A stretch of 64,000 nt of DNA from Aquirufa beregesia (GTDB lineage Bacteria; Bacteroidota; Bacteroidia; Cytophagales; Spirosomataceae): contig NZ_SEWW01000001.1 of NCBI RefSeq assembly GCF_011090385.1, positions 682,001 through 746,000 on the forward strand. Direction: 5' to 3'. Below the pieces are notes generated by a model, which saw only the letters and a list, made by a program, of their open reading frames with translations, was not told the origin of the DNA and made no database searches. This document shows, piece after piece, positions 39,501-50,733 of the stretch (positions are counted from its first letter, which is position 1; every line of letters begins with the position of its first letter). The position numbers and the translations under genes were made by a program.

Positions 39501-40457
39501 AGTACGTACAATATCGATTCCGGTAACTTCTTCAGTAATCGTGTGCTCTACCTGAACCCGAGGGTTTACTTCAATGAAATAAATATTTTCATCGCGGTCT
39601 ACTAAAAACTCAACCGTACCCGCATTGTAGTAATTGACTGCTTTACCAATAGACAAAGCATATTGGTATAATTTCTTTTTCGTTTCATCTTTAAGACCAA
39701 AAGAAGGGGCAATTTCAACCACCTTTTGGAATCGACGCTGAACGGAGCAATCACGTTCATATAAATGCACCAAATTTCCATGCTGGTCACCTAATAATTG
39801 TATTTCAATATGCTTAGGCTGATCTATGAATTTCTCAATGAAAATTGTTTCATCACCAAAGGCATTTTTAGCCTCATTACGAGCCTCATTATACGCTTTT
39901 TCTAAATCTTCTTCCAATCGAACAACCCGCATACCACGTCCTCCCCCACCAGCAGCCGCTTTCACCATAACAGGAAAACCGATACGTTTAGCTTCTGACA
40001 ATGCCAAAGAATAGACCGATAAATCTCCTTTGGAATCTTGAATCATAGGTACATTGGCCTTCATAGCTGCTACTTTAGCTGCTACTTTATCTCCTAACGC
40101 ACTCATAGCTTCGGGTGAAGGTCCTACAAAAACAATACCCTCTTCTCTACAGCGACGAGCCAAGTTGACATTCTCCGATAAAAATCCATATCCTGGATGT
40201 ATTGCATCGATATGTTTACTTTTACACAAAGCAATTAATCCTTCGTAATCTAAATAGGGTTTTAAAGGCTCATCATCTTTACCAATTTGGTAGGCTTCAT
40301 CCGCTTTATACCGGTGTAATGAGTACCTATCTTCAAAGGTATAAACAGCGACAGTCCGAATCCCCAACTCGGAGGCAGCACGCATGATACGAATAGCGAT
40401 TTCACCACGATTGGCGATAAGGAGACTAGAAATTTTTCTTACGTATGACTTTGGCAT
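36597..40457 (-). CDS. pyc: Pyruvate carboxylase with C-terminal GGCT-like domain
   Basis: Carboxylates pyruvate to oxaloacetate with biotin. In order: biotin carboxylase (LLIANRGEIAIRIM near 15; AAAGGGGRGM ATP loop near 165), carboxyltransferase (TFRDGHQSLLATR near 547) and biotinyl domain with EAMKMES near 1114. Typical pyruvate carboxylases stop near 1150 residues. Here the same frame continues to 1286, adding a gamma-glutamylcyclotransferase/AIG2-like domain from about 1158 (FVYGTLRRDCGNDLHRLL, then VVGELYLL and LDEYEEF). The fusion is seen directly; what the extra domain does is unknown. A TTG three codons upstream is rejected in favour of the ATG at 40457. Confidence 0.92.
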   Translation of the reverse strand: MPKSYVRKISSLLIANRGEIAIRIMRAASELGIRTVAVYTFEDRYSLHRYKADEAYQIGKDDEPLKPYLDYEGLIALCKSKHIDAIHPGYGFLSENVNLARRCREEGIVFVGPSPEAMSALGDKVAAKVAAMKANVPMIQDSKGDLSVYSLALSEAKRIGFPVMVKAAAGGGGRGMRVVRLEEDLEKAYNEARNEAKNAFGDETIFIEKFIDQPKHIEIQLLGDQHGNLVHLYERDCSVQRRFQKVVEIAPSFGLKDETKKKLYQYALSIGKAVNYYNAGTVEFLVDRDENIYFIEVNPRVQVEHTITEEVTGIDIVRTQILIAQNYKLSDPGIYILSQEDIPLKGFAIQCRITTEDPSNGFKPDFGTIIAYRNAAGFGIRLDEGSSYPGVKISPYFDSMLVKVSAKGRTLLGAAERLNRALTEFRIRGVKTNIPFLRNVISHPIFQNGQCTVQFIDSHPELFKFTPTRDRSTKALRYLGEVIVNGNPDVKVKPTTSFRSPIIPYSDALSEYPKGYKQLLMELGPEKFAKHIRETKQVLFTDTTFRDGHQSLLATRVRTQDMLAVASGFAKSFPQLFSMEVWGGATFDVAMRFLQESPWKRLQEFRQAMPNMLLQMLFRGSNAVGYSAYPDNLIEKFVEKSSEAGIDVFRIFDSLNWVEAMKVSIRAVRERTPGIAEAAICYTGDVFTNEKYNLQYYLDLARQLEDEGAHMLAIKDMAGLLRPFQAELLVKELKKAVDIPIHLHTHDTASIQSATYLKAIEAGVDVVDGALAAMSGLTSQPNLNSLVAMMQGQANQDLLDLDEMNQYSNYWEAVRTWYTPFESELKAGTAEVYDNEIPGGQYTNLRGQAVALGVGDKFELLKDNYSEANKLFGDIVKVTPSSKVVGDMAIFMTANSLTAEDVYAKGATLSFPESVKDFFKGGLGQPYQGFPKQLQEIILKGEIPMEGRPNDHLAPIDFDKDFVAFQAKFPDNEGGFYDYLSYKMYPKVYEDYYKNHQIYGDLTAMPTPAFFYGLKQDEEIMITIEPGKTIIVKFLHMSEPDESGLRNVTFELNGQARRIKVLDKNIKVERPQHVKASQKGDIGAPLQGRISRILVKPGEEVKKNAPLYVIEAMKMESIVSAPFEGIIGNVVLHEGTVVEQDDLVLTLEEAKLPEPNVEEYLFVYGTLRRDCGNDLHRLLARNSDYIGMATYQGRMYQVAEYPGIIASDDQKDQVVGELYLLSNTIKLLSVLDEYEEFDADKPDKSLFVRTKVQVQLNGQEVESYAYLYNRPTQADTQIVSGDYLKK

Positions 40458-40670
40458 TATCTTCAATTATTGCATTCTAACAAAAATGCTAAAATAATTG
40501 GCATTTTTGCATTAATTAGCCCATTTTCTTTGCCGAATATTAAAAATTTACAATAATTGTAGGGTTCGTTACCAATTTGACGATAGATTATTTTCTGAAA
40601 TAGGGCCAATAAAAAAAATCAAGCCCTCTTCCCTCGAAATTTCTTAACTTGCAGGCTGAATTTTTGAAGC

Positions 40671-41678
40671 ATGAACACAAATAAACCTTTGATTGGTATT
40701 AGCCTAGGTGATTATAATGGCATAGGTCCAGAGATCATTTTAAAAGCATTGGGTAGCCCAAGAATTTTGAAATGGTGTACTCCTGTTATTTATGGTTCCC
40801 AAAAGGTCTTGGATTTCTATCGTCAAAAATTAGAACTAAAAGATTGGTCCATTAAAACCATAGATAACTTAAATCAGGCTATTGAAGGTCAGAGTTATTT
40901 AGTGAAAGCCTGGGACGACAAAGACACACTAGTAGAACCTGGAAAAGTGACGCAAGAGGCAGGAAAAGCGGCTTTTGATTGTTTAGAATTGGCCATTAAA
41001 GATTTAGATCGGGGACTATTATCCGCTTTAGTAACCGCGCCAATCAATAAACACAACATCCAGTCTGAGGAATTCTCATTTCCTGGACATACCGAATATT
41101 TAACCGAACGATTTGACGCTAAATCATCCTTGATGATGATGGTCAGTGACAACCTTCGTATGGGCGTTGCTACAGGTCATTTGCCTTTGCAAGAAGTAAG
41201 CAATGCACTTAATGCTCAATTGCTTAAAGATAAAATCAGCTTGTTTTTAAAGAGTTTGAAAGAAGATTTCTCCATCGATAAGCCTAAATTGGCGGTATTG
41301 GGTTTAAATCCTCATGCAGGAGAATCTGGACTTTTAGGAAAAGAGGAATTAGAGATCATTCAACCCGTCATCGATGAGTTTAGAAGTAAAGGGAATTTAG
41401 TGTTTGGACCATATCCGGCAGATGGATTTTTTGGTAAAGCACAATTCAAAGAATTTGATGGCGTTTTAGGAATGTACCATGACCAAGGGTTGATTCCATT
41501 CAAATACATTGCTTTTGATACAGGTGTCAACTTCACTGCGGGTCTTCCTATCATTAGAACATCCCCAGACCATGGAACAGCCTATGATATTGCTGGTAAA
41601 AATGAAGCAGATCCAAGTTCCTTCATGCATGCCATCTTTTTGGCCCTTGATTTAGTAAAAAATAGAATGCAAGCATAA
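40671..41678 (+). CDS. pdxA: 4-hydroxythreonine-4-phosphate dehydrogenase
   Basis: Oxidises 4-phosphohydroxy-threonine in pyridoxal 5'-phosphate synthesis by the DXP-dependent route. The 335-residue protein has GISLGDYNGIGPEI at the start, PINKHNI near 125, metal His in FPGHTEYL (about 139-146), YHDQGLIPFKY (about 267-277) and SPDHGTAYDIAGK near 305. The leader contains TAACTTGCA at 40645-40653, also present upstream of the PASTA gene. The dehydrogenase gene follows after one base, so the two are probably co-transcribed. Confidence 0.93.
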   Translation: MNTNKPLIGISLGDYNGIGPEIILKALGSPRILKWCTPVIYGSQKVLDFYRQKLELKDWSIKTIDNLNQAIEGQSYLVKAWDDKDTLVEPGKVTQEAGKAAFDCLELAIKDLDRGLLSALVTAPINKHNIQSEEFSFPGHTEYLTERFDAKSSLMMMVSDNLRMGVATGHLPLQEVSNALNAQLLKDKISLFLKSLKEDFSIDKPKLAVLGLNPHAGESGLLGKEELEIIQPVIDEFRSKGNLVFGPYPADGFFGKAQFKEFDGVLGMYHDQGLIPFKYIAFDTGVNFTAGLPIIRTSPDHGTAYDIAGKNEADPSSFMHAIFLALDLVKNRMQA

Positions 41679-41679
41679 T

Positions 41680-42606
41680 ATGCGCGCCCAAGTCCTGATC
41701 ATCGACGAAGTACATGAATCCATGGCCATAGGCTTGGAGGCTATGAATTTCTCTGTGGTGGATGGAAGTACTTGGAGTAAAGAGAAAATACTCCAACAAA
41801 TTGAGTATTTTGAAGGATTAGTGGTACGTAGCAAACTCAAAATAGATGCTCCATTTCTGGCAAAAGCTGTTTCACTTCGGTTCATTGCCCGAGCAGGTGC
41901 AGGATTGGATTTGATCGATTTGGATGCCGCCAATCGGCAAAATATTGCCGTATTTGCAGCCAATGAAGGAAACAAAGAAGCCGTGGCCGAACATGTCATT
42001 GGACAATTATTAAGTCTCGCTCACCATTTGCATAAATCCGACCGAGAGGTACGACAAGGAATCTGGGATAGAGAAGGAAATAGAGGCTGGGAGATTTCTG
42101 GAAAAACCATTGGCATCATTGGCTATGGGCACATGGGGCAATCAGTAGCAAGTAGGTTGAGCAGCTTTGGATCAACCATATTAGCTTATGACAAATACCA
42201 GCCTGTCAGTAGATATAGTGCTGAAATGCAGGATATTTTTAATCAAGCAGACATCGTTTCATTGCATATTCCCTTAACGGAGGAAACCCGTGGCATGGTC
42301 AATGAACAATGGCTTTCTCAGTTTAAAAAGCCCATTGTATTCATTAATAGTTCCCGAGGTGCGATTAGTCCATTGCCCGCCTTATTATCCGGATTACAAC
42401 GTGGTCAAATCCAAGGGCTAATCTTAGATGTTTTGCCCAATGAAAAAATCAATACTTGGTCAGAAGACGAAAAAATGCTCTTTAACCAAATAAGTTCTTA
42501 TCCTGCTACCCTATTCAGTCCACACGTAGCTGGATGGACAAACGAAAGTTACCGAAAAATCAATGAGGTAATGCTTGCCAAAATTAAAGCCTTTTACACT
42601 GCATGA
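41680..42606 (+). CDS. D-2-hydroxyacid dehydrogenase, SerA-like
   Basis: A 308-residue NAD-dependent dehydrogenase. Substrate side: VVRSKLKIDAP and FIARAGAGLDLIDLDAA (about 68-84). NAD-binding Rossmann loop: GIIGYGHMGQSVA (about 146-158). The Arg segment reads NSSRGA and the catalytic His lies in FSPHVAGWTNE (about 286-296). It could be phosphoglycerate dehydrogenase or the erythronate-4-phosphate dehydrogenase step that precedes PdxA in vitamin B6 synthesis; the adjacent pdxA makes the latter worth considering. It overlaps mutS2 by four bases. Confidence 0.85.
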   Translation: MRAQVLIIDEVHESMAIGLEAMNFSVVDGSTWSKEKILQQIEYFEGLVVRSKLKIDAPFLAKAVSLRFIARAGAGLDLIDLDAANRQNIAVFAANEGNKEAVAEHVIGQLLSLAHHLHKSDREVRQGIWDREGNRGWEISGKTIGIIGYGHMGQSVASRLSSFGSTILAYDKYQPVSRYSAEMQDIFNQADIVSLHIPLTEETRGMVNEQWLSQFKKPIVFINSSRGAISPLPALLSGLQRGQIQGLILDVLPNEKINTWSEDEKMLFNQISSYPATLFSPHVAGWTNESYRKINEVMLAKIKAFYTA

Positions 42607-45044
42607 ATTACCCCGAAGGATTAGCTGATAAAATAGGCTTTAGCCATGTTCAGGCCGACATCAAAGCGGCATGTCTCAGCCAAATGGGAGTAGAATTCGC
42701 GGAGAAAATGCGCTTTTCTAATCGATTTCCTTTGGTGAAACAGTGGGTCAATCAAGTGCATGAAATGAAGCAATTGATGGCCGAACGTGGAGGAGAATGG
42801 CCGCAAGTAGATTACTATGACTTACGTCCTTGGCTTGCACCCTTAACGTTGGAAGGCAATTACTTGTCTGCAGATCAATGGAGAGATTGGCAAAGAGGAT
42901 TAGAAGTACTATATCAATGTATCCGATTCTTTCATTTATTGGATGCAGAAAGCTACCCAGAATTACATCAATTAACCCGACAATATTCTCAAAAAATCAC
43001 TGAAATATCGGATCAGGATTACATGCAGTTACTGCCTGTATTACAAGAATTAGGTCGAGTGTTTGATGCCAATGGACAAATTAAAGAGAGCGCTTCATCG
43101 GAATTAGGAGAAATTAGAAGGAAGAAAAATGCGGAGGAGCAGGGTTTACGAAAGAAGCTAGATAGTTTATTGAATCAAGCCCAACAACAAGGCTGGATTT
43201 CCAAGGATTTTTCATTGACCCTCAGGAACGGCCGTATGGTGATTCCATTGGCCGCTGAGCATAAACGTAAGATTAAAGGATTTGTTCAAGATGAATCCGA
43301 TACCGGTAAAACCGTCTTTTTAGAACCGGCCGATGCCTTAACAGCCAATAATGAGATTAAATCATTGGAGTCGGCTGAAAAAAGAGAGATTATTCAAATT
43401 CTTTCTCGCTTATCGGACCGAGTAAGACCCATGGTCCCTATGCTGGCTCAATGGTTGCAATGGTTAGGATTAATTGATTTCATTCGGGCAAAAGCCATGT
43501 GGGCTCAGGAACACCGAGCCATTTTACCTCATTTACAAGAAAAACCTAGTTTGGATTGGCGAAATGCCCGTCATCCATTGTTGGAAAAATCATTGGAAAA
43601 GATAGGTAAAAAAATTAAGCCCTTGTCGATTCATTTAGACGAAAAGAAACGACTCATGGTCGTCTCCGGGCCTAATGCAGGAGGTAAATCAGTGACATTA
43701 AGTACCGTTGGTCTATTGCAATACCTATACCAATCGGGTTGTTTGGTGCCCATAGAAGAGGGTTCCAGCATGGGATTCTTTCAACAGATTTTTCTGGACA
43801 TGGGCGATGAACAGAATCTAGAAAATGAATTAAGTACTTACAGTTCTCACCTCAGCAACATGCGCTATTTTCTCCAACATGCCAACGCTAAAACCTTGGT
43901 GTTGGTGGATGAATTTGGAACAGGTACAGAGCCTTCCTTGGGAGGAGCCATAGCTGAAGCCATTTTAGAGAAATTGGCGGAGAAAGGTTGCTATGGAGCC
44001 ATCAATACGCACTTTGGTAATCTAAAAAGCTTAGCTGACAGAAAAGAAGGCTTATTCAATGCCGCCATGAGGTATGATACAGCCCATCTAGAACCCCTGT
44101 TCATACTAGATATGGGGAAACCTGGTAGTTCATTTGCTTTTGAAATTGCTCAAAAAATAGGCTTACCCAATGGAATCATTGAAAATGCCCGAAAAAAATT
44201 GGGTAAAAAGCAAGTTGATTTCGATAAACTATTGTTGGAAACTGAAACTGAAAAGCAGATTTGGCAAAGTAAAAATATGGGGCTTAGTCTTCAAAATGAA
44301 CAAGTAGACGCCATCAAACAGCAGTATGAGCAGTTGAAAAGTCATTTGCAAGATGAACAAAAAAACATCATCAATAAGGCCAAATCAGAAGCCAAGCAAT
44401 TGGTAAAAGAAGCCAACCAACGCATTGAGCAAACCATTCGAGAGATCAAAGAAAAGGCAGCAGGAAAGGAAGAAACCAAAATAATTCGGGAGAAGCTGGA
44501 TGATTTTGCTCAAAAATCACTCATTGAAGTCCCTGTCAAACCTAAACCGATTTCGAATCCTGTTGTCAAGATTATTAGTGGTCCAATCACCGTGGGAGAT
44601 TGGGTAGCAATTCAAGATGGAGGAAGTGAACCAACCATTGGACAAGTGTTGGAAATCAAAGGAAAAGATGCTTTACTGGCATTGGGATCCATCAGCTCTA
44701 CCATCAAATTAAAGCGTTTACAAAAAGTACAAGCTCCCAAATCGGAGAAAATAAAAACAGCTCCTTTAAAAGGCATTGATATCAATGACCGAATGGCTCA
44801 ATTTAGCTTAACGCTGGATTTACGAGGCAAAAGAGGTGAGGAAGTCTGGGTGACATTGGACCAATACATCAACGATGTGCTACTATTAGGGGCCCCCGAA
44901 GTGCGAATATTACATGGCAAAGGAGATGGCATATTACGGAGTTTGGTTAGAGAACAATTAAAACGCTATGCCCAAATTAAGCAAGTTCAAGATGAACATG
45001 CCGACCGTGGAGGTGCAGGTATCAGTGTCATTACGATGAAATAG
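42603..45044 (+). CDS. mutS2: Endonuclease MutS2
   Basis: An 813-residue MutS2 protein, which in other bacteria limits homologous recombination or helps split collided ribosomes. The core and lever helices come first, then Walker A GPNAGGKSVTLST near 352, the VDEFGTGTEPSLGGA Walker B region near 434, a long charged coiled coil (about 510-640), a KOW-like segment, and a C-terminal Smr nuclease domain (LDLRGKRGEEVW; ILHGKGDGILR). No mismatch-recognition domain is present, as expected for MutS2. The start overlaps the dehydrogenase stop. Confidence 0.93.
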   Translation: MNYPEGLADKIGFSHVQADIKAACLSQMGVEFAEKMRFSNRFPLVKQWVNQVHEMKQLMAERGGEWPQVDYYDLRPWLAPLTLEGNYLSADQWRDWQRGLEVLYQCIRFFHLLDAESYPELHQLTRQYSQKITEISDQDYMQLLPVLQELGRVFDANGQIKESASSELGEIRRKKNAEEQGLRKKLDSLLNQAQQQGWISKDFSLTLRNGRMVIPLAAEHKRKIKGFVQDESDTGKTVFLEPADALTANNEIKSLESAEKREIIQILSRLSDRVRPMVPMLAQWLQWLGLIDFIRAKAMWAQEHRAILPHLQEKPSLDWRNARHPLLEKSLEKIGKKIKPLSIHLDEKKRLMVVSGPNAGGKSVTLSTVGLLQYLYQSGCLVPIEEGSSMGFFQQIFLDMGDEQNLENELSTYSSHLSNMRYFLQHANAKTLVLVDEFGTGTEPSLGGAIAEAILEKLAEKGCYGAINTHFGNLKSLADRKEGLFNAAMRYDTAHLEPLFILDMGKPGSSFAFEIAQKIGLPNGIIENARKKLGKKQVDFDKLLLETETEKQIWQSKNMGLSLQNEQVDAIKQQYEQLKSHLQDEQKNIINKAKSEAKQLVKEANQRIEQTIREIKEKAAGKEETKIIREKLDDFAQKSLIEVPVKPKPISNPVVKIISGPITVGDWVAIQDGGSEPTIGQVLEIKGKDALLALGSISSTIKLKRLQKVQAPKSEKIKTAPLKGIDINDRMAQFSLTLDLRGKRGEEVWVTLDQYINDVLLLGAPEVRILHGKGDGILRSLVREQLKRYAQIKQVQDEHADRGGAGISVITMK

Positions 45045-45128
45045 CCTAAAAACTTCCCAAATTCATACCTCGATTAATAAAAAAAATACTGACCTTTGTC
45101 TCTGATTTTTTACACTTAACAATTCATT

Positions 45129-48001
<2,873 letters not shown>

Positions 48002-48005
48002 GTAT

Positions 48006-48896
48006 ATGATTTATTCGATGACCGGTTTTGGGAAGGCCCAAAAAGAAATACAAGATCTTCAAATCAAAGTAGAGGTCAAGAGTTTGAATTCCAAGTTCAC
48101 CGATTTGTTTTGTCGCCTGCCTAGGTCACTTTCAGCCAGAGAAATCGAAGTAAGAAATTACCTTACTCAGCAGCTAGAAAGAGGTAAAATAGAGCTGTCT
48201 TTGACCATGCAAAAAGCCAACGAAACGGTTTCTTCTAGTTTACTACCAGAAAAACAAATAGGAGAATTATTCCAAGAATTAAAGCGGGTAGCTACACAAA
48301 TTAACGTTGAATCTGTCGATGAGACCGCCTTGTATTTGCATGCTTTATCTATGCCCAATACCATTCAAGCAGAGCAAAGCCAAGAATCAGAAGAAGAGGT
48401 AGAAGCACTTTGGCAGTCCATTTTTGAGATCATCCAAGAAGCGACACAAGAATGTAAAGCTTTTCGTTTGAGAGAAGGAAATGTGGTGGAAGAGAAGTTC
48501 AAGGAATACATTGCTTCCATTAAATTGGGCTTGGATGCAGTAAAAGAGCAAGATTTGATTCGTATGCCCAACATTCGTGAACGTATGAAAAAATCACTGT
48601 TGGACTTAGGTTTGAATGAAGATTTTGATCAAAACCGTTTCGAACAAGAGGTCGTTTACTACATTGAGAAATTCGATATTTCTGAAGAAAAAGTTCGCTT
48701 AGCGACTCACCTAGAGTATTTCTTAGAGGTATTGAAAGAAGGAAATGGTAAAAAATTAAACTTCATGGCTCAAGAGATTGGTCGAGAAATCAATACCATA
48801 GGTTCCAAGGCCAATGATTCGCAGATTCAGCGTATCGTGGTCAACATGAAAGACGAATTGGAAAAGATTAAGGAGCAAACGGCGAATGTGCTATAA
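48006..48896 (+). CDS. yicC: YicC-family endoribonuclease
   Basis: A 296-residue YicC-type protein. MTGFGKAQ at the start and VEVKSLNSKFTDLFCRLPR (about 22-40) are the N-terminal landmarks. The C-terminal DUF1732 part has GKKLNFMAQEIGREINTIGSKANDS split across about 252-274. Homologues are endoribonucleases acting on small RNAs. Often the next gene is gmk (guanylate kinase), but here a repeat-rich gap follows instead. Confidence 0.9.
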   Translation: MIYSMTGFGKAQKEIQDLQIKVEVKSLNSKFTDLFCRLPRSLSAREIEVRNYLTQQLERGKIELSLTMQKANETVSSSLLPEKQIGELFQELKRVATQINVESVDETALYLHALSMPNTIQAEQSQESEEEVEALWQSIFEIIQEATQECKAFRLREGNVVEEKFKEYIASIKLGLDAVKEQDLIRMPNIRERMKKSLLDLGLNEDFDQNRFEQEVVYYIEKFDISEEKVRLATHLEYFLEVLKEGNGKKLNFMAQEIGREINTIGSKANDSQIQRIVVNMKDELEKIKEQTANVL

Positions 48897-48970
48897 GTAG
48901 TGATTAGTTATTAGGGAATAGTGTCTTTTGTGTCTTGTCCTGAAATAAGTTGATCTTTGGTTTATTACTC

Positions 48971-49010
48971 ATTAAAACCTAATAAAATAATTCTACATTA
49001 TTAGGTTAAT
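48971..49010. repeat. Hairpin downstream of yicC
   Basis: ATTAAAACCTAATAA pairs with TTATTAGGTTAAT (two-base bulge) around an 12-base loop. It could be a weak terminator for yicC but has no T run. Confidence 0.4.
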
Positions 49011-49123
49011 CCCTTCGAAAGATTGGAACGTAGCTTGAGCGAAGCGTAAGGCGGATCTTTGACCATGCGCATAAGCTATGTGCGTAAGCGTCAAAGATTA
49101 AAGCCGTAAGCGGAGTGACAATC

Positions 49124-49384
49124 GGTTCCGCGAAGCGGAATTCGTCTTGAATTAACCGTATTCATTCTGTTTTTTTGTTTCTTTTTTTTATAAAAAAAAG
49201 AAACTCCTAAGTACTTTTTAGTCCAAAAATGTCGATCAAATAAAGAAAATTGAAAAATTAACCCGTTTACAATTCAGCATTTACCATTTCTTACTTTACC
49301 AAGGCTTTTCTTTTTTTTCAAAAAAAGAAACAAAAAAAATCTTTTTATGTCGTCCAGCAAAGGCGAATTCCACTTCGCAGAACC
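49124..49384. repeat. 261-bp inverted-repeat element with colinear arms
   Basis: Two separate arm pairs share one axis at 49254. The first is 49124-49144 with 49364-49384 (19 of 21 complementary). The second is 49170-49188 with 49320-49338 (19 of 19; T7-G-T3-C-T7). Weak similarity extends outwards to about 49109 and 49399. The interval between the arm pairs is not complementary. This is an inverted duplication or a MITE-like hairpin. Confidence 0.7.
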
Positions 49385-49463
49385 GTGATTCATTTCGCTG
49401 GAGCTGAACGACAGTATTTACTTTCGAAAAAATTCTAATAACCAAACACTAATCCCTAATAAC

Positions 49464-49853
49464 TTATTTCCCCACAGTCAAGCTCAATCCAGTTCTGAAT
49501 TCCCCATCATAGTAAAATTCAAAAGCGTATTTCCCGAGCGTATCCAGTTTAGAATGAACTAAATTCCAAATGATATTCAAGGTAGTATGGTCCGCATTGG
49601 GATTCTTCACTACGGTGAACTCCCCCTTGAAGGGCTCATGGAAATTATCTCCCTGTGGATTTAAGGCATCTATTTGGAAATAATGTAATCCAGCCTCTTT
49701 ATTTGCTATTCGAATACGTGCAACAATCGCACAAGATGGATGGATAGCAGGAAATTCTTTGGCCGTGATATTATCAAAGGTGCCATTGATCACCAATTTG
49801 CCTTGTCCATAGTCGGCAGCATAATCCGCCAAGGTGAAAATTTCTATTTCCAT
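49464..49853 (-). CDS. Conserved hypothetical protein, DUF6941-like
   Basis: A 129-residue protein with no signal peptide or membrane segment. It is beta-rich, opening MEIEIFTLADYAADYGQGKL (1-20) and continuing with INGTFDNI, CAIVARIRI and FEFYYDGE. The pattern recalls family DUF6941, whose function is unknown; the assignment is from memory of the pattern. It lies nine bases downstream of the DMT transporter gene on the same strand and ends at the outer repeat of the adjacent gene-free region. Confidence 0.6.
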   Translation of the reverse strand: MEIEIFTLADYAADYGQGKLVINGTFDNITAKEFPAIHPSCAIVARIRIANKEAGLHYFQIDALNPQGDNFHEPFKGEFTVVKNPNADHTTLNIIWNLVHSKLDTLGKYAFEFYYDGEFRTGLSLTVGK

Positions 49854-49862
49854 ATTTTTATA

Positions 49863-50729
49863 TTAAAGCAATAATAGCACAATGGCGATGCAGCCTAAAC
49901 TAATTCCAATGCTCTGTCGACCGCTAATTTTCTCCTTAAAAAACAAATAAGCAACGGCCGTGGAGCCAACAATAACACCAATATTAAAAATAGGTAAGAC
50001 AATGGCGCCATTGTTTCCAAAGTAATCCAAGGTTTTCAATAAAAAATAAAAGGAGAAGAAATTAGGCAACCCAAGAGGTAAAGCAGCTATTACAGAAGCT
50101 TTATTCCAAGTAAATTTCCCAAGTATCGTTCCTCGAATTAATTCCAACACCGATGCACCAATCGCCCCAGCGACAATCATCAACATAAAAGGAATGGTTC
50201 CTCCTGCTTCAGTCGCAACCTCCGCATTTAAAAAATTAAAGGCGGTGTTGGTAATTCCATAACCGACAAAAACCAACAATAAAGCGGTCAATGATTTATT
50301 CTGACCTTTTCCTTCTATTTGAGGACTACAAAAATAAATAGCACCGAAAGCTAAAAGTAAACCTACAATAATCTGCCAAGTCCAAGTAGCCCCTCCCCGA
50401 TTCCAAATCAATAAATTAAAAAGCACAGGTATGACCAAAGAGATATTATTGGCGAGGGAGGTCGTTGCCATGCCGTTTTTCTGGGTAGAAAAACCTGTTA
50501 GTAAGAAAGTCACCACAAAACCCAAACCTAAGGCCAACATACCCATGGAATAGGGCATATCTGGCCAATGAAATGGTAAAGCATTGGGCTGTACCGCCCA
50601 TCCAGTTAAAAAACAGATGGGATAATTTAATAGAATGGTCAAACTCGTATCCACTCCAAATTTGGCATGCATCCGAAAATTGACCAATAATAAAATGGCG
50701 AAGAAAACACTTAAAACAAAGTATATCAT
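49863..50729 (-). CDS. DMT-superfamily transporter (EamA-like)
   Basis: A 288-residue membrane protein with ten hydrophobic helices in two similar halves, the plan of the drug/metabolite transporter superfamily. A Gly/Ala-rich second half (PFMLMIVAGAIGASVLEL; NFFSFYFLLKTLDYFGNN) and the end VAYLFFKEKISGRQSIGI match EamA-type carriers. The substrate cannot be inferred. It lies four bases from hemH upstream and nine bases from the hypothetical gene downstream; co-transcription is likely. Confidence 0.82.
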   Translation of the reverse strand: MIYFVLSVFFAILLLVNFRMHAKFGVDTSLTILLNYPICFLTGWAVQPNALPFHWPDMPYSMGMLALGLGFVVTFLLTGFSTQKNGMATTSLANNISLVIPVLFNLLIWNRGGATWTWQIIVGLLLAFGAIYFCSPQIEGKGQNKSLTALLLVFVGYGITNTAFNFLNAEVATEAGGTIPFMLMIVAGAIGASVLELIRGTILGKFTWNKASVIAALPLGLPNFFSFYFLLKTLDYFGNNGAIVLPIFNIGVIVGSTAVAYLFFKEKISGRQSIGISLGCIAIVLLLL

Positions 50730-50733
50730 GGCT

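Larger units (their letters stand above)
48897..49463. other. 567-bp gene-free region packed with inverted repeats
   Basis: No credible ORF or known RNA is seen. Contents in order: an outer inverted repeat at 48906; a hairpin at 48971-49010; a hairpin at 49055-49098 (ATCTTTGAC with GTCAAAGAT around ATGCGCATAAGC...); a large inverted repeat at 49124-49384; poly-T/poly-A palindromes at 49177-49204 and 49307-49331; and the outer right repeat at 49447-49464. It could be a non-autonomous mobile element or a remnant of several. Confidence 0.6.
48906..49464. repeat. Outer imperfect inverted repeats, 17 of 18 bases
   Basis: The 18 bases at 48906-48923 match the reverse complement of 49447-49464 with one mismatch. 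The pair closely bounds the gene-free interval, as terminal inverted repeats would. The right copy ends in the first base of the stop codon of the next gene. No target-site duplication was identified. Confidence 0.5.

Noticed and set aside
49177-49204. 28-bp A/T palindrome as an isolated terminator
   Set aside because: The pairing consists of T and A runs with little G/C, and it is better explained as part of the larger inverted repeat centred at 49254.
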